Shown here: piece by piece, positions 35,623 through 50,176 of the stretch
Numbering within the stretch: position 1 is the first letter of the stretch
Layout of the letters: each line of letters opens with the position of its first letter
NCBI RefSeq assembly: GCF_019925205.1
Contig: NC_083560.1
Location: 149,857,470 to 149,921,469, forward strand
DNA: 64,000 nucleotides
Source of the DNA: Metopolophium dirhodum
Taxonomy: Eukaryota; Arthropoda; Insecta; Hemiptera; Aphididae
Direction of reading: 5' to 3'
Program-made: the position numbers and the translations under genes
The notes under the pieces: model-generated
The model's input: the letters and a program-made list of their open reading frames with translations, nothing else
Told to the model about the DNA's origin: nothing
Database searches by the model: none

Positions 35623-38600
35623 ATTAACATTGTTCATTGATAGGGTACATCTTTTCAAATTAATAAAATACATAATTTGTTGACGAATAAAATTTTAGTC
35701 AATTGCAAATACACTTATCCACTATAAATAAACTAGGTTTTCAGAAAACTAGGGTTTAAAACCCAATAATTACGCTTATATAAAAATTTCTTAGCGTTGG
35801 GGTACATCTTTTCAAATTAATAAAAAAAATAATTTGTTGATGAATAAAATTTTAGTCAATTGTAAATACATTGGTCACCTATAAATAGATTAGTAGAAGG
35901 AATAACTAGAATTTAGAACACAATAATTACGTTTATATTAACATTGTTCATTGATAGGGTAAATCTTTTCAAATTAATAAAAAACATAATTTGTTGATGA
36001 ATTAAATTTTAGTCGATTGCAAATACACTTATCCACTATAAATAAACTAGGTTTTCAGAAAACTAGAGTTTAAAACACAATAATTACGCTTATATGAACA
36101 TTTTTTAGCGTTGGGGTACATCATTTCAAATTAATAAAAAACATAATTTGTTGATGAATAAAACTTTAGTCAATTGTAAATACATTAGTCAGCTATAGGT
36201 AGATGAGTAGAAGGCAAAACTATAATTTAGAACTCAATTATTTCGTTTATAATGACATTGTTCATTGATAGGTTAAATCTTTTCAAATTAATAAAAAACA
36301 AAATTTGTAGATGAATTAAATTTAAGTCAATTGCAAATACACTTATCCACTATAAATAAACTATGTTTTCAGAAAACTAGAGTTTAAAACCCAATAATTA
36401 CGTTTATATGAACATTTTTTAGCGTTGGGGTACATCTTTTCAAATTAATAAAAAACATAATTTTTTGATGAATACGACTTAAGTCAATAGCTAATACATT
36501 AGTCACCTATAGATAGATTAGTAGAAGAAATAACTAGAATTTAGAACTCAATAATTACGTTTATATTAACATTGTTCATTGATAGGGTACATCTTTTCAA
36601 ATTAATAAATAACATAATTTGTTGATGAATAAAATTTTAGTCAATTGCAAATACACTTATCAACTACAAAGAAACTAGGTTTTCAGAAATCTAGAGTTTC
36701 AAACCCAATAATTACGCTTATATGAAAATTTTTTTGCGTTAGGGTACATCTTTTCAAATTAATAAAAAACATAATTTGTTGATGAATAAGACTTTAGTCA
36801 ATTGCTAATACATTAGTCACCTATTGATAGATTAGTAGAAGGAATAACTAGAATTTAGAACTCAATAATTACGTTTATATTAACATTGTTCATTGATAGG
36901 GTTCACCTTTTCAAATTAATAAAAAACATAATTTGTTGATGAATAAAATTTTAGTCAATTGAAAATACACTTATCAACTACAAAGAAACTAGGTTTTCAG
37001 AAATCTAGAGTTTCAAACCCAATAATTACGCTTATATGAAAATTTTTTTGCGTTAGGGTACATCTTTTCAAATTAATAAAAAACATAATTTGTTGATGAA
37101 TAAAACTTTAGTCAATTGTAAATACATTAGTCAGCTATAGGTAGATAAGTAGAAGGCAAAACTATAATTTAGAACTCAATTATTACGTTTATAATGACAT
37201 TGTTCATTGATAGGGTAAATCTTTTCAAATTAATAAAAAACAAAATTTGTAGATGAATTAAATTTTAGTCAATTGCAAATACACTTATCCACTGTAAATA
37301 AACTAGGTTTTCAGAAAACTATAGTTTAAACCCAATAATTACCCTTATATGAAAATTTCTTAGCGTTGGGGTACATCTTTTCAAATTAATAAAAAACATA
37401 ATTTGTTGATGAATAAGACTTTAGTCAATTGCTAATACATTAGTCACCTATAGATGGATTAGTAGAAGAAAAAACTAGAATTTAGAACTCAATTATTAAC
37501 TTTATATTAACATTGTTCATTGGTAGGGTACATCTTTTCAAATTAATAGAAACATAATTTGTTGATGAATAAAATTTTAGTCAATTGCAAATACACTTAT
37601 CCACTATAAATAAACTAGGTTTTCAGGAAACTAGAGTTTAAAACCCAATAATTACGCTTATATGAAAATTTCTTAGCGTTGGGGTACATCTTTTCAAATT
37701 AATAAAAAACATAATTTGTTGATGAATAAAATTTTAGTCAATTGAAAATACACTTATCAACTACAAAGAAACTAGGTTTTCAGAAATCTAGAGTTTCAAA
37801 CCCAATAATTACGCTTATATGAAAATTTTTTTGCGTTAGGGTACATCTTTTCAAATTAATAAAAAACATAATTTGTTGATGAATAAAACTTTAGTCAATT
37901 GTAAATACATTGGTCACCTATAAATAGATTAGTAGAAGGAATAACTAGAATTTAGAACACAATAATTACGTTTATATTAACATTGTTCATTGATAGGGTA
38001 AATCTTTTCAAATTAATAAAAAACATAATTTGTTGATGAATTAAATTTTAGTCAATTGCAAATACACTTATCCACTATAAATAAACTAGGTTTTCAGAAA
38101 ACTAGAGTTTAAAACACAATAATTACGCTTATATGAACATTTTTTAGCGTTGGGGTACATCTTTTCAAATTAATAAAAAACATAATTTGTTGATGAATAA
38201 AACTTTAGTCAATTGTAAATACATTAGTCAGCTATAGGTAGATGAGTAGAAGGCAAAACTATAATTTAGAACTCAATTTTTACGTTTATAATGACATTGT
38301 TCATTGATAGGGTAAATCTTTTCAAATTAATAAAAAACATAATTTGTTGATGAATTAAATTTTAGTCAATTGCAAATACACTTGTCCACTATAAATAAAC
38401 TAGGTTTTCAGAAAACTAGAGTTTAAAACCCAATAATTACGTTTATATGAACATTTTTTAGCGTTGGGGTACATCTTTTCAAATTAATAAAAAACATAAT
38501 TTTTTGATGAATAAGACTTAAGTCAATAGCTAATACATTAGTCACCTATAGATAGATTAGTAGAAGAAATAACTAGAATTTAGAACTCAATAATTACGTT

Positions 38601-41208
38601 TATATTAACATTGTTCATTGATAGGGTACATCTTTTCAAATTAATAAAAAACATAATTTGTTGATGAATACAATTTTAGTCAATTGCAAATACACTTATC
38701 AACTATAATGAAACTAGGTTTTCAGAAAACTAGAGTATAAAACCAAATAATTACGCTTATATGAACATTTTTTAGCGTTGGGGTAAAACTAGAATTTAGA
38801 ACTCAATTTTTACGTTTATAATGACATTGTTCATTGATAGGGTAAATCTTTTCAAATTAATAAAAAACATAATTTGTTGATGAATTAAATTTTAGTCAAT
38901 TGCAAATACACTTATCCACTATAAATAAACTATGTTTTCAGAAAACTAGAGTTTAAAACCCAATAATTACGTTTATATGAACATTTTTTAGCGTTGGGGT
39001 ACATCTTTTCAAATTAATAAAAAACATAATTTTTTGATGAATAAGACTTAAGTCAATAGCTAATACATTAGTCACCTATAGATAGATTAGTAGAAGAAAT
39101 AACTAGAATTTAGAACTCAATAATTACGTTTATATTAACATTGTTCATTGATAGGGTACATCTTTTCAAATTAATAAAAAACATAATTTGTTGATGAATA
39201 CAATTTTAGTCAATTGCAAATACACTTATCAACTATAATGAAACTAGGTTTTCAGAAAACTAGAGTATAAAACCAAATAATTACGCTTATATGAACATTT
39301 TTTAGCGTTGGGGTAAAACTAGAATTTAGAACTCAATTATTACCTTTATATTAACATTGTTCATTGGTAGGGTACATCTTTTCAAATTAATAGAAACATA
39401 ATTTGTTGATGAATAAAATTTTAGTCAATTGCAAATACACTTATCCACTATAAATAAACTAGGTTTTCAGGAAACTAGAGTTTAAAACCCAATAATTACG
39501 CTTATATGAAAATTTCTTAGCGTTGGGGTACATCTTTTCAAATTAATAAAAAACATAATTTGTTGATGAATAAGACTTTAGTCAATTGCTAATACATTAG
39601 TCACCTATAGATAAATTAGTAGAAGGAATAACTAGAATTTAGAACTCAATAATTACGTTTATATTAACATTGTTCATTGATAGGGTACATCTTTTCAAAT
39701 TAATAAAAAACATAATTTGTTGATGAATAAAATTTTAGTCAATTGAAAATACACTTATCAACTACAAAGAAACTAGGTTTTCAGAAATCTAGAGTTTCAA
39801 ACCCAATAATTACGCTTATATGAAAATTTTTTTGCGTTAGGGTACATCTTTTCAAATTAATAATAAACATAATTTGTTGATGAATAAAACTTTAGTCAAT
39901 TGTAAATACATTGGTCACCTATAAATAGATTAGTAGAAGGAATAACTAGAATTTAGAACACAATAATTACGTTTATATTAACATTGTTCATTGATAGGGT
40001 AAATCTTTTCAAATTAATAAAAAACATAATTTGTTGATGAATTAAATTTTAGTCAATTGCAAATACACTTGTCCACTATAAATAAACTAGGTTTTCAGAA
40101 AACTAGAGTTTAAAACCCAATAATGACGCTTATATGAACATTTTTTAGCGTTGGGGTACATCATTTCAAATTAATAAAAAACATAATTTGTTGATGAATA
40201 AAACTTTAGTCAATTGTAAATACATTAGTCAGCTATAGGTAGATGAGTAGAAGGCAAAACTATAATTTAGAACTCAATTATTACGTTTATAATGACATTG
40301 TTCATTGATAGGGTAAATCTTTTCAAATTAATAAAAAACAAAATTTGTAGATGAATTAAATTTTAGTCAATTGCAAATACACTTATCCACTATAAATAAA
40401 CTACGTTTTCAGAAAACTAGAGTTTAAAACCCAATAATTACGTTTATATGAACATTTTTTAGCGTTGGGGTACATCTTTTCAAATTAATAAAAAACATAA
40501 TTTGTTGATGAATAGAACTTTAGTCAATAGCTAATACATTAGTCACCTATAGATAGATTAGTAGAAGAAATAACTAGATTTTAGAACTCAATAATTACGT
40601 TTATATTAACATTGTTCATTGATAGGGTACATCATTTCAAATTAATAAATAACATAATTTGTTGTTGAATAAGACTTAAATCAATTGCAAATACATTAGT
40701 CACCAATAGATGGATTAGTAGAAGAAAAAACTAGAATTTAGAACTCAATTATTACCTTTATATTAACATTGTTCATTGGTAGGGTACATCTTTTTAAATT
40801 AATAAAAACATAATTTGTTGATGAATAAAATTTTAGTCAATTGCAAATACACTTATCCACTATAAATAAACTAGGTTTTCAGAAAACTAGAGTTTAAAAC
40901 CCAATAATTACGCTTATGTGAAAATTTCTTAGCGTTGGGGTACATCTTTTCAAATTAATAAAAAACATAATTTGTTGATGAATACAATTTTAGTCAATTG
41001 CGAATACACTTATCCACTATAAATAAACTAGGTTTTCAGAAAACTAGAGTTTAAAACCCAATAATTACGCTTTTTTGAAAATTTCTTAGCGTTGGGGTAA
41101 AACTAGAATTTAGAACTCAATTATTACCTTTATATTAACATTGTTCATTTATAGGGTACATCTTTTCAAATTAATAAAAACATAATTTGTTGATGAATAA
41201 AATTTTAG
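35623..41208. repeat. 157-bp satellite block between Harbinger copies 5 and 6
   Basis: 5586 bp of A/B monomers. About 36.1-38.7 kb is duplicated at about 43.6-46.3 kb with a constant 7542-bp offset. No gene. Confidence 0.93.
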
Positions 41209-41850
41209 AGAAATAACTGTATATGCCCGATTAACCAATTATTATGCACTCTACGATTTTATGCCACTGGATGCTTTCAAACCACTGCAGGGGATCTGTG
41301 TTGCTTTAGTTCTTCAACAGTAAATCGGATAGTGCATAAAGTTAGTTGTACTATTGCGTCCTTGCGTAGTCAATATATTAAATTTCCTGGAACACCAGAG
41401 GAAATAAGACGGAACCAGTTAAATTTTTACAGAAGAGCCAAGTTCCCAAGAGTCATCGGTGCTATTGACTGTACCCATGTGAAGTTGTGGCAATCACCAG
41501 GTATTTACAAAAATAATTAATACTTAAACCTGTTTTTCTTATTACTAGGTACAAGTTATTACACCCGTAGACACAATTTTCTAACAATATAAATGTAATT
41601 AATTTATTTTTATTTTTACAATTATAGTTACATTTTACATTAGTGGTCTTTCTTTCTGAATTGCAGGTGGAGAATCCGCTGAGCGTTTCCGGAACCGCAA
41701 AGGATATTTTTCGTTAAACGTTCAAGCATATCGCAATGCTAATTTGGAAATAATTGATGTTGTTGCAAATGCAAATGAAATTTCAACAATAATCAGACAT
41801 TTTCATAATTTATTTGTTTATTTATTATAATTTATAATTTATTATAATAT
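41209..41850 (+). pseudogene. HARBI1-like transposase fragment, copy 6
   Basis: 642 bp, same structure as the others. It has CTGTGTTGCTTT (LCCF) like copies 3 and 4 rather than CTGTGTGGCTTT (LCGF), combined with the three-C left end, so it mixes variants of two lineages. Truncated after IIDVVA. Confidence 0.9.
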
Positions 41851-44800
41851 ATTAACATTGTTCATTGATAGGGTACATCTTTTCAAATTAATAAAATACA
41901 TCATTTGTTGACGAATAAAATTTTAGTCAATTGCAAATACACTTATCCACTATAAATAAACTAGGTTTTCAGAAAACTAGGGTTTAAAACCCAATAATTA
42001 CGCTTATATAAAAATTTCTTAGCGTTGGGGTACATCTTTTCAAATTAATAAAAAAAATAATTTGTTGATGAATAAAATTTTAGTCAATTGAAAATACACT
42101 TATCAACTACAAAGAAACTAGGTTTTCAGAAATCTAGAGTTTCAAACCCAATAATTACGCTTATATGAAAATTTTTTTGCGTTAGGGTACATCTTTTCAA
42201 ATTAATAAAAAAACATAATTTGTTGATGAATAAAACTTTAGTCAATTGTAAATACATTGGTCACCTATAAATAGATTAGTAGAAGGAATAACTAGAATTT
42301 AGAACACAATAATTACGTTTATATTAACATTGTTCATTGATAGGGTAAATCTTTTCAAATTAATAAAAAACATAATTTGTTGATGAATTAAATTTTAGTC
42401 GATTGCAAATACACTTATCCACTATAAATAAACTAGGTTTTCAGAAAACTAGAGTTTAAAACACAATAATTACGCTTATATGAACATTTTTTAGCGTTGG
42501 GGTACATCTTTTCAAATTAATAAAAAAAATAATTTGTTGATGAATAAAACTTTAGTCAATTGTAAATACATTGGTCACCTATAAATAGATTAGTAGAAGG
42601 AATAACTAGAATTTAGAACACAATAATTACGTTTATATTAACATTGTTCATTGATAGGGTAAATCTTTTCAAATTAATAAAAAACATAATTTGTTGATGA
42701 ATAAAACTTTAGTCAATTGTAAATACATTAGTCAGCTATAGGTAGATGAGTAGAAGGCAAAACTATAATTTAGAACTCAATTATTACGTTTATAATGACA
42801 TTGTTCATTGATAGGGTAAATCTTTTCAAATTAATAAAAAACAAAATTTGTAGATGAATTAAATTTTAGTCAATTGCAAATACACTTATCCACTGTAAAT
42901 AAACTAGGTTTTCAGAAAACTATAGTTTAAACCCAATAATTACCCTAATATGAAAATTTCTTAGCGTTGGGGTACATCTTTTCAAATTAATAAAAAACAT
43001 AATTTGTTGATGAATACAATTTTAGTCAATTGCAAATACACTTATCAACTATAATGAAACTAGGTTTTCAGAAAACTAGAGTATAAAACCAAATAATTAC
43101 GCTTATATGAACATTTTTTAGCGTTGGGGTAAAACTAGAATTTAGAACTCAATTATTACCTTTATATTAACATTGTTCATTGATAGGGTACATCTTTTCA
43201 AATTAATAAAAAACATAATTTGTTGATGAATTAAATTTTAGTCAATTGCAAATACACTTATCCACTATAAATAAACTATGTTTTCAGAAAACTAGACTTT
43301 AAAACCAATAATAACGTTTATATGAACATTTTTTAGCGTTGGGGTACATCTTTTCAAATTAATAAAAAACATAATTTTTTGATGAATAAGACTTAAGTCA
43401 ATAGCTAATACATTAGTCACCTATAGATAGATTAGTAGAAGAAATAACTAGAATTTAGAACTCAATTATTACGTTTATAATGACATTGTTCATTGATAGG
43501 GTAAATCTTTTCAAATTAATAAAAAACATAATTTGTTGATGAATTAAATTTAAGTCAGTTGCAAAGACACTTGTCCACTATAAATAAACTAGGTTTTCAG
43601 AAAACTAGAGTTTAAAACCCAATAATGACGCTTATATGAACATTTTTTAGCGTTGGGGTACATCATTTCAAATTAATAAAAAACATAATTTGTTGATGAA
43701 TAAAACTTTAGTCAATTGTAAATACATTAGTCAGCTATAGGTAGATGAGTAGAAGGCAAAACTATAATTTAGAACTCAATTATTTCGTTTATAATGACAT
43801 TGTTCATTGATAGGTTAAATCTTTTCAAATTAATAAAAAACAAAATTTGTAGATGAATTAAATTTAAGTCAATTGCAAATACACTTATCCATTATAAATA
43901 AACTATGTTTTCAGAAAACTAGAGTTTAAAACCCAATAATTACGTTTATATGAACATTTTTTAGCGTTGGGGTACATCTTTTCAAATTAATAAAAAACAT
44001 AATTTTTTGATGAATACGACTTAAGTCAATAGCTAATACATTAGTCACCTATAGATAGATTAGTAGAAGAAATAACTAGAATTTAGAACTCAATAATTAC
44101 GTTTATATTAACATTGTTCATTGATAGGGTACATCTTTTCAAATTAATAAATAACATAATTTGTTGATGAATAAAATTTTAGTCAATTGCAAATACACTT
44201 ATCAACTACAAAGAAACTAGGTTTTCAGAAATCTAGAGTTTCAAACCCAATAATTACGCTTATATGAAAATTTTTTTGCGTTAGGGTACATCTTTTCAAA
44301 TTAATAAAAAACATAATTTGTTGATGAATAAGACTTTAGTCAATTGCTAATACATTAGTCACCTATTGATAGATTAGTAGAAGGAATAACTAGAATTTAG
44401 AACTCAATAATTACGTTTATATTAACATTGTTCATTGATAGGGTTCACCTTTTCAAATTAATAAAAAACATAATTTGTTGATGAATAAAATTTTAGTCAA
44501 TTGAAAATACACTTATCAACTACAAAGAAACTAGGTTTTCAGAAATCTAGAGTTTCAAACCCAATAATTACGCTTATATGAAAATTTTTTTGCGTTAGGG
44601 TACATCTTTTCAAATTAATAAAAAACATAATTTGTTGATGAATAAAACTTTAGTCAATTGTAAATACATTAGTCAGCTATAGGTAGATAAGTAGAAGGCA
44701 AAACTATAATTTAGAACTCAATTATTACGTTTATAATGACATTGTTCATTGATAGGGTAAATCTTTTCAAATTAATAAAAAACAAAATTTGTAGATGAAT

Positions 44801-47800
44801 TAAATTTTAGTCAATTGCAAATACACTTGTCCACTGTAAATAAACTAGGTTTTCAGAAAACTATAGTTTAAACCCAATAATTACCCTTATATGAAAATTT
44901 CTTAGCGTTGGGGTACATCTTTTCAAATTAATAAAAAACATAATTTGTTGATGAATAAGACTTTAGTCAATTGCTAATACATTAGTCACCTATAGATGGA
45001 TTAGTAGAAGAAAAAACTAGAATTTAGAACTCAATTATTAACTTTATATTAACATTGTTCATTGGTAGGGTACATCTTTTCAAATTAATAGAAACATAAT
45101 TTGTTGATGAATAAAATTTTAGTAAATTGCAAATACACTTATCCACTATAAATAAACTAGGTTTTCAGGAAACTAGAGTTTAAAACCCAATAATTACGCT
45201 TATATGAAAATTTCTTAGCGTTGGGGTACATCTTTTCAAATTAATAAAAAACATAATTTGTTGATGAATAAAATTTTAGTCAATTGAAAATACACTTATC
45301 AACTACAAAGAAACTAGGTTTTCAGAAATCTAGAGTTTCAAACCCAATAATTACGCTTATATGAAAATTTTTTTGCGTTAGGGTACATCTTTTCAAATTA
45401 ATAAAAAACATAATTTGTTGATGAATAAAACTTTAGTCAATTGTAAATACATTGGTCACCTATAAATAGATTAGTAGAAGGAATAACTAGAATTTAGAAC
45501 ACAATAATTACGTTTATATTAACATTGTTCATTGATAGGGTAAATCTTTTCAAATTAATAAAAAACATAATTTGTTGATGAATTAAATTTTAGTCAATTG
45601 CAAATACACTTATCCACTATAAATAAACTAGGTTTTCAGAAAACTAGAGTTTAAAACACAATAATTACGCTTATATGAACATTTTTTAGCGTTGGGGTAC
45701 ATCTTTTCAAATTAATAAAAAACATAATTTGTTGATGAATAAAACTTTAGTCAATTGTAAATACATTAGTCAGCTATAGGTAGATGAGTAGAAGGCAAAA
45801 CTATAATTTAGAACTCAATTTTTACGTTTATAATGACATTGTTCATTGATAGGGTAAATCTTTTCAAATTAATAAAAAACATAATTTGTTGATGAATTAA
45901 ATTTTAGTCAATTGCAAATACACTTGTCCACTATAAATAAACTATGTTTTCAGAAAACTAGAGTTTAAAACCCAATAATTACGTTTATATGAACATTTTG
46001 TAGCGTTGGGGTACATCTTTTCAAATTAATAAAAAACATAATTTTTTGATGAATAAGACTTAAGTCAATAGCTAATACATTAGTCACCTATAGATAGATT
46101 AGTAGAAGAAATAACTAGAATTTAGAACTCAATAATTACGTTTATATTAACATTGTTCATTGATAGGGTACATCTTTTCAAATTAATAAAAAACATAATT
46201 TGTTGATGAATACAATTTTAGTCAATTGCAAATACACTTATCAACTATAATGAAACTAGGTTTTCAGAAAACTAGAGTATAAAACCAAATAATTACGCTT
46301 ATATGAACATTTTTTAGCGTTGGGGTAAAACTAGAATTTAGAACTCAATTATTACCTTTATATTAACATTGTTCATTGATAGGGTACATCTTTTCAAATT
46401 AATAAAAAACATAATTTGTTGATGAATTAAATTTTAGTCAATTGCAAATAAACTTATCCACTATAAATAAACTATGTTTTCAGAAAACTAGAGTTTAAAA
46501 CCCAATAATTACGTTTATATGAACATTTTTTAGCGTTGGGGTACATCTTTTCAAATTAATAAAAAACATAATTTTTTGATGAATAAGACTTAAGTCAATA
46601 GCTAATACATTAGTCACCTATAGATAGATTAGTAGAAGAAATAACTAGAATTTAGAACTCAATAATTACGTTTATATTAACATTGTTCATTGATAGGGTA
46701 CATCTTTTCAAATTAATAGAAACATAATTTGTTGATGAATAAAATTTTAGTCAATTGCAAATACACTTATCAACTACAAAGAAACTAGGTTTTCAGAAAT
46801 CTAGAGTTTCAAACCCAATAATTACGCTTATATGAAAATTTTTTTGCGTTAGGGTACATCTTTTTAAATTAATAAAAAACATAATTTGTTGATGAATAAA
46901 ACTTTAGTCAATTGTAAATACATTGGTCACCTATAAATAGATTAGTAGAAGGAATAACTAGAATTTAGAACACAATAATTACGTTTATATTAACATTGTT
47001 CATTGATAGGGTAAATCTTTTCAAATTAATAAAAAACATAATTTGTTGATGAATAAAATTTTAGTCAATTGTAAATACATTAGTCAGCTATAGGTAGATG
47101 AGTAGAAGGCAAAACTATAATTTAGAACTCAATTATTACGTTTATAATGACATTGTTCATTGATAGGGTAAATCTTTTCAAATTCATAAAAAACAAAATT
47201 TGTAGATGAATTAAATTTTAGTCAATTGCAAATACACTTATCCACTGTAAATAAACTAGGTTTTCAGAAAACTATAGTTTAAACCCAATAATTACCCTTA
47301 TATGAAAATTTCTTAGCGTTGGGGTACATCTTTTCAAATTAATAAAAAACATAATTTGTTGATGAATACAATTTTAGTCAATTGCAAATACACTTATCAA
47401 CTATAATGAAACTAGGTTTTCAGAAAACTAGAGTATAAAACCAAATAATTACGCTTATATGAACATTTTTTAGCGTTGGGGTAAAACTAGAATTTAGAAC
47501 TCAATTATTACCTTTATATTAACATTGTTCATTGATAGGGTACATCTTTTCAAATTAATAAAAAACATAATTTGTTGATGAATTAAATTTTAGTCAGTTG
47601 CAAATACACTTGTCCACTATAAATAAACTAGGTTTTCAGAAAACTAGAGTTTAAAACCCAATAATGACGCTTATATGAACATTTTTTAGCGTTGGGGTAC
47701 GTCATTTCAAATTAATAAAAAACATAATTTGTTGATGAATAAAACTTTAGTCAATTGTAAATACATTAGTCAGCTATAGGTAGATGAGTAGAAGGCAAAA

Positions 47801-49534
47801 CTATAATTTAGAACTCAATTATTTCGTTTATAATGACATTGTTCATTGATAGGTTAAATCTTTTCAAATTAATAAAAAACAAAATTTGTAGATGAATTAA
47901 ATTTAAGTCAATTGCAAATACACTTATCCACTATAAATAAACTATGTTTTCAGAAAACTAGAGTTTAAAACCCAATAATTACGTTTATATGAACATTTTT
48001 TAGCGTTGGGGTACATCTTTTCAAATTAATAAAAAACATAATTTTTTGATGAATAAGACTTAAGTCAATAGCTAATACATTAGTCACCTATAGATAGATT
48101 AGTAGAAGAAATAACTAGAATTTAGAACTCAATAATTACGTTTATATTAACATTGTTCATTGATAGGGTACATCTTTTCAAATTAATAAATAACATAATT
48201 TGTTGCTGAATAAGACTTAAGTCAATTGCTAATACATTAGTCACCTATAGATGGATTAGTAGAAGAAAAAACTAGAATTTAGAACTCAATTATTACCTTT
48301 ATATTAACATTGTTCATTGGTAGGGTACATCTTTTCAAATTAATAGAAACATAATTTGTTGATGAATAAAATTTTAGTCAATTGCAAATACACTTATCAA
48401 CTACAAAGAAACTAGGTTCTCAGAAATCTAGAGTTTCAAACCCAATAATTACGCTTATATGAAAATTTTTTTGCGTTAGGGTACATCTTTTCAAATTAAT
48501 AAAAAACATAATTTGTTGATGAATAAGACTTTAGTCAATTGCTAATACATTAGTCACCTATAGATAGATTAGTAGAAGGAATAACTAGAATTTAGAACTC
48601 AATAATTACGTTTATATTAACATTGTTCATTGATAGGGTACACCTTTTCAAATTAATAAAAAACATAATTTGTTGATGAATAAAATTTTAGTCAATTGAA
48701 AATACACTTATCAACTACAAAGAAACTAGGTTTTCAGAAATCTAGAGTTTCAAACCCAATAATTACGCTTATATGAAAATTTTTTTGCGTTAGGGTACAT
48801 CTTTTCAAATTAATAAAAAAACATAATTTGTTGATGAATAAAACTTTAGTCAATTGTAAATACATTAATCAGCTATAGGTAGATGAGTAGAAGGCAAAAC
48901 TATAATTTAGAACTCAATTATTACGTTTATAATGACATTGTTCATTGATAGGGTAAATCTTTTCAAATTAATAAAAAACAAAATTTGTAGATGAATTAAA
49001 TTTTAGTCAATTGCAAATACACTTATCCACTGTAAATAAACTAGGTTTTCAGAAAACTATAGTTTAAACCCAATAATTACCCTTATATGAAAATTTCTTA
49101 GCGTTGGGGTACATCTTTTCAAATTAATAAAAAACATAATTTGTTGATGAATAAAATTTTAGTCAATTGCAAATACACTTATCCACTATAAATAAACTAG
49201 GTTTTCAGAAAACTAGAGTTTAAAACCCAATAATTACGCTTATGTGAAAATTTCTTAGCGTTGGGGTACATCTTTTCAAATTAATAAAAAACATAATTTG
49301 TTGATGAATACAATTTTAGTCAATTGCGAATACACTTATCCACTATAAATAAACTAGGTTTTCAGAAAACTAGAGTTTAAAACCCAATAATTACGCTTTT
49401 TTGAAAATTTCTTAGCGTTGGGGTAAAACTAGAATTTAGAACTCAATTATTACCTTTATATTAACATTGTTCATTTATAGGGTACATCTTTTCAAATTAA
49501 TAAAAACATAATTTGTTGATGAATAAAATTTTAG
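41851..49534. repeat. 157-bp satellite block between Harbinger copies 6 and 7
   Basis: 7684 bp of A/B monomers. It contains the partner of the 7542-bp-offset duplication (about 43.6-46.3 kb). No gene. Confidence 0.93.
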
Positions 49535-50176
49535 AGAAATAACTGTATATGCCCGATTAACCAATTATTATGCACTCTACGATTTTATGCCACTGGATGC
49601 TTTCAAACCACTGCAGGGGATCTGTGTGGCTTTAGTTCTTCAACAGTAAATCGGATAGTGCATAAAGTTAGTTGTACTATTGCGTCCTTGCGTAGTCAAT
49701 ATATTAAATTTCCTGGAACACCAGAGGAAATAAGACGGAACCAGTTAAATTTTTACAGAAGAGCCAAGTTCCCAAGAGTCATCGGTGCTATTGACTGTAC
49801 CCATGTGAAGTTGTGGCAATCACCAGGTATTTACAAAAATAATTAATACTTAAACCTGTTTTTCTTATTACTAGGTACAAGTTATTACACCCGTAGACAC
49901 AATTTTCTAACAATATAAATGTAATTAATTTATTTTTATTTTTACAATTATAGTTACATTTTACATTAGTGGTCTTTCTTTCTGAATTGCAGGTGGAGAA
50001 TCCGCTGAGCGTTTCCGGAACCGCAAAGGATATTTTTCGTTAAACGTTCAAGCATATCGCAATGCTAATTTGGAAATAATTGATGTTGTTGCAAATGCAA
50101 ATGAAATTTCAACAATAATCAGACATTTTCATAATTTATTTGTTTATTTATTATAATTTATAATTTATTATAATAT
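49535..50176 (+). pseudogene. HARBI1-like transposase fragment, copy 7
   Basis: 642 bp, the last copy before the gap. It has the LCGF form, the intron and exon B intact up to IIDVVA, and the same AT-rich tail. Confidence 0.9.
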
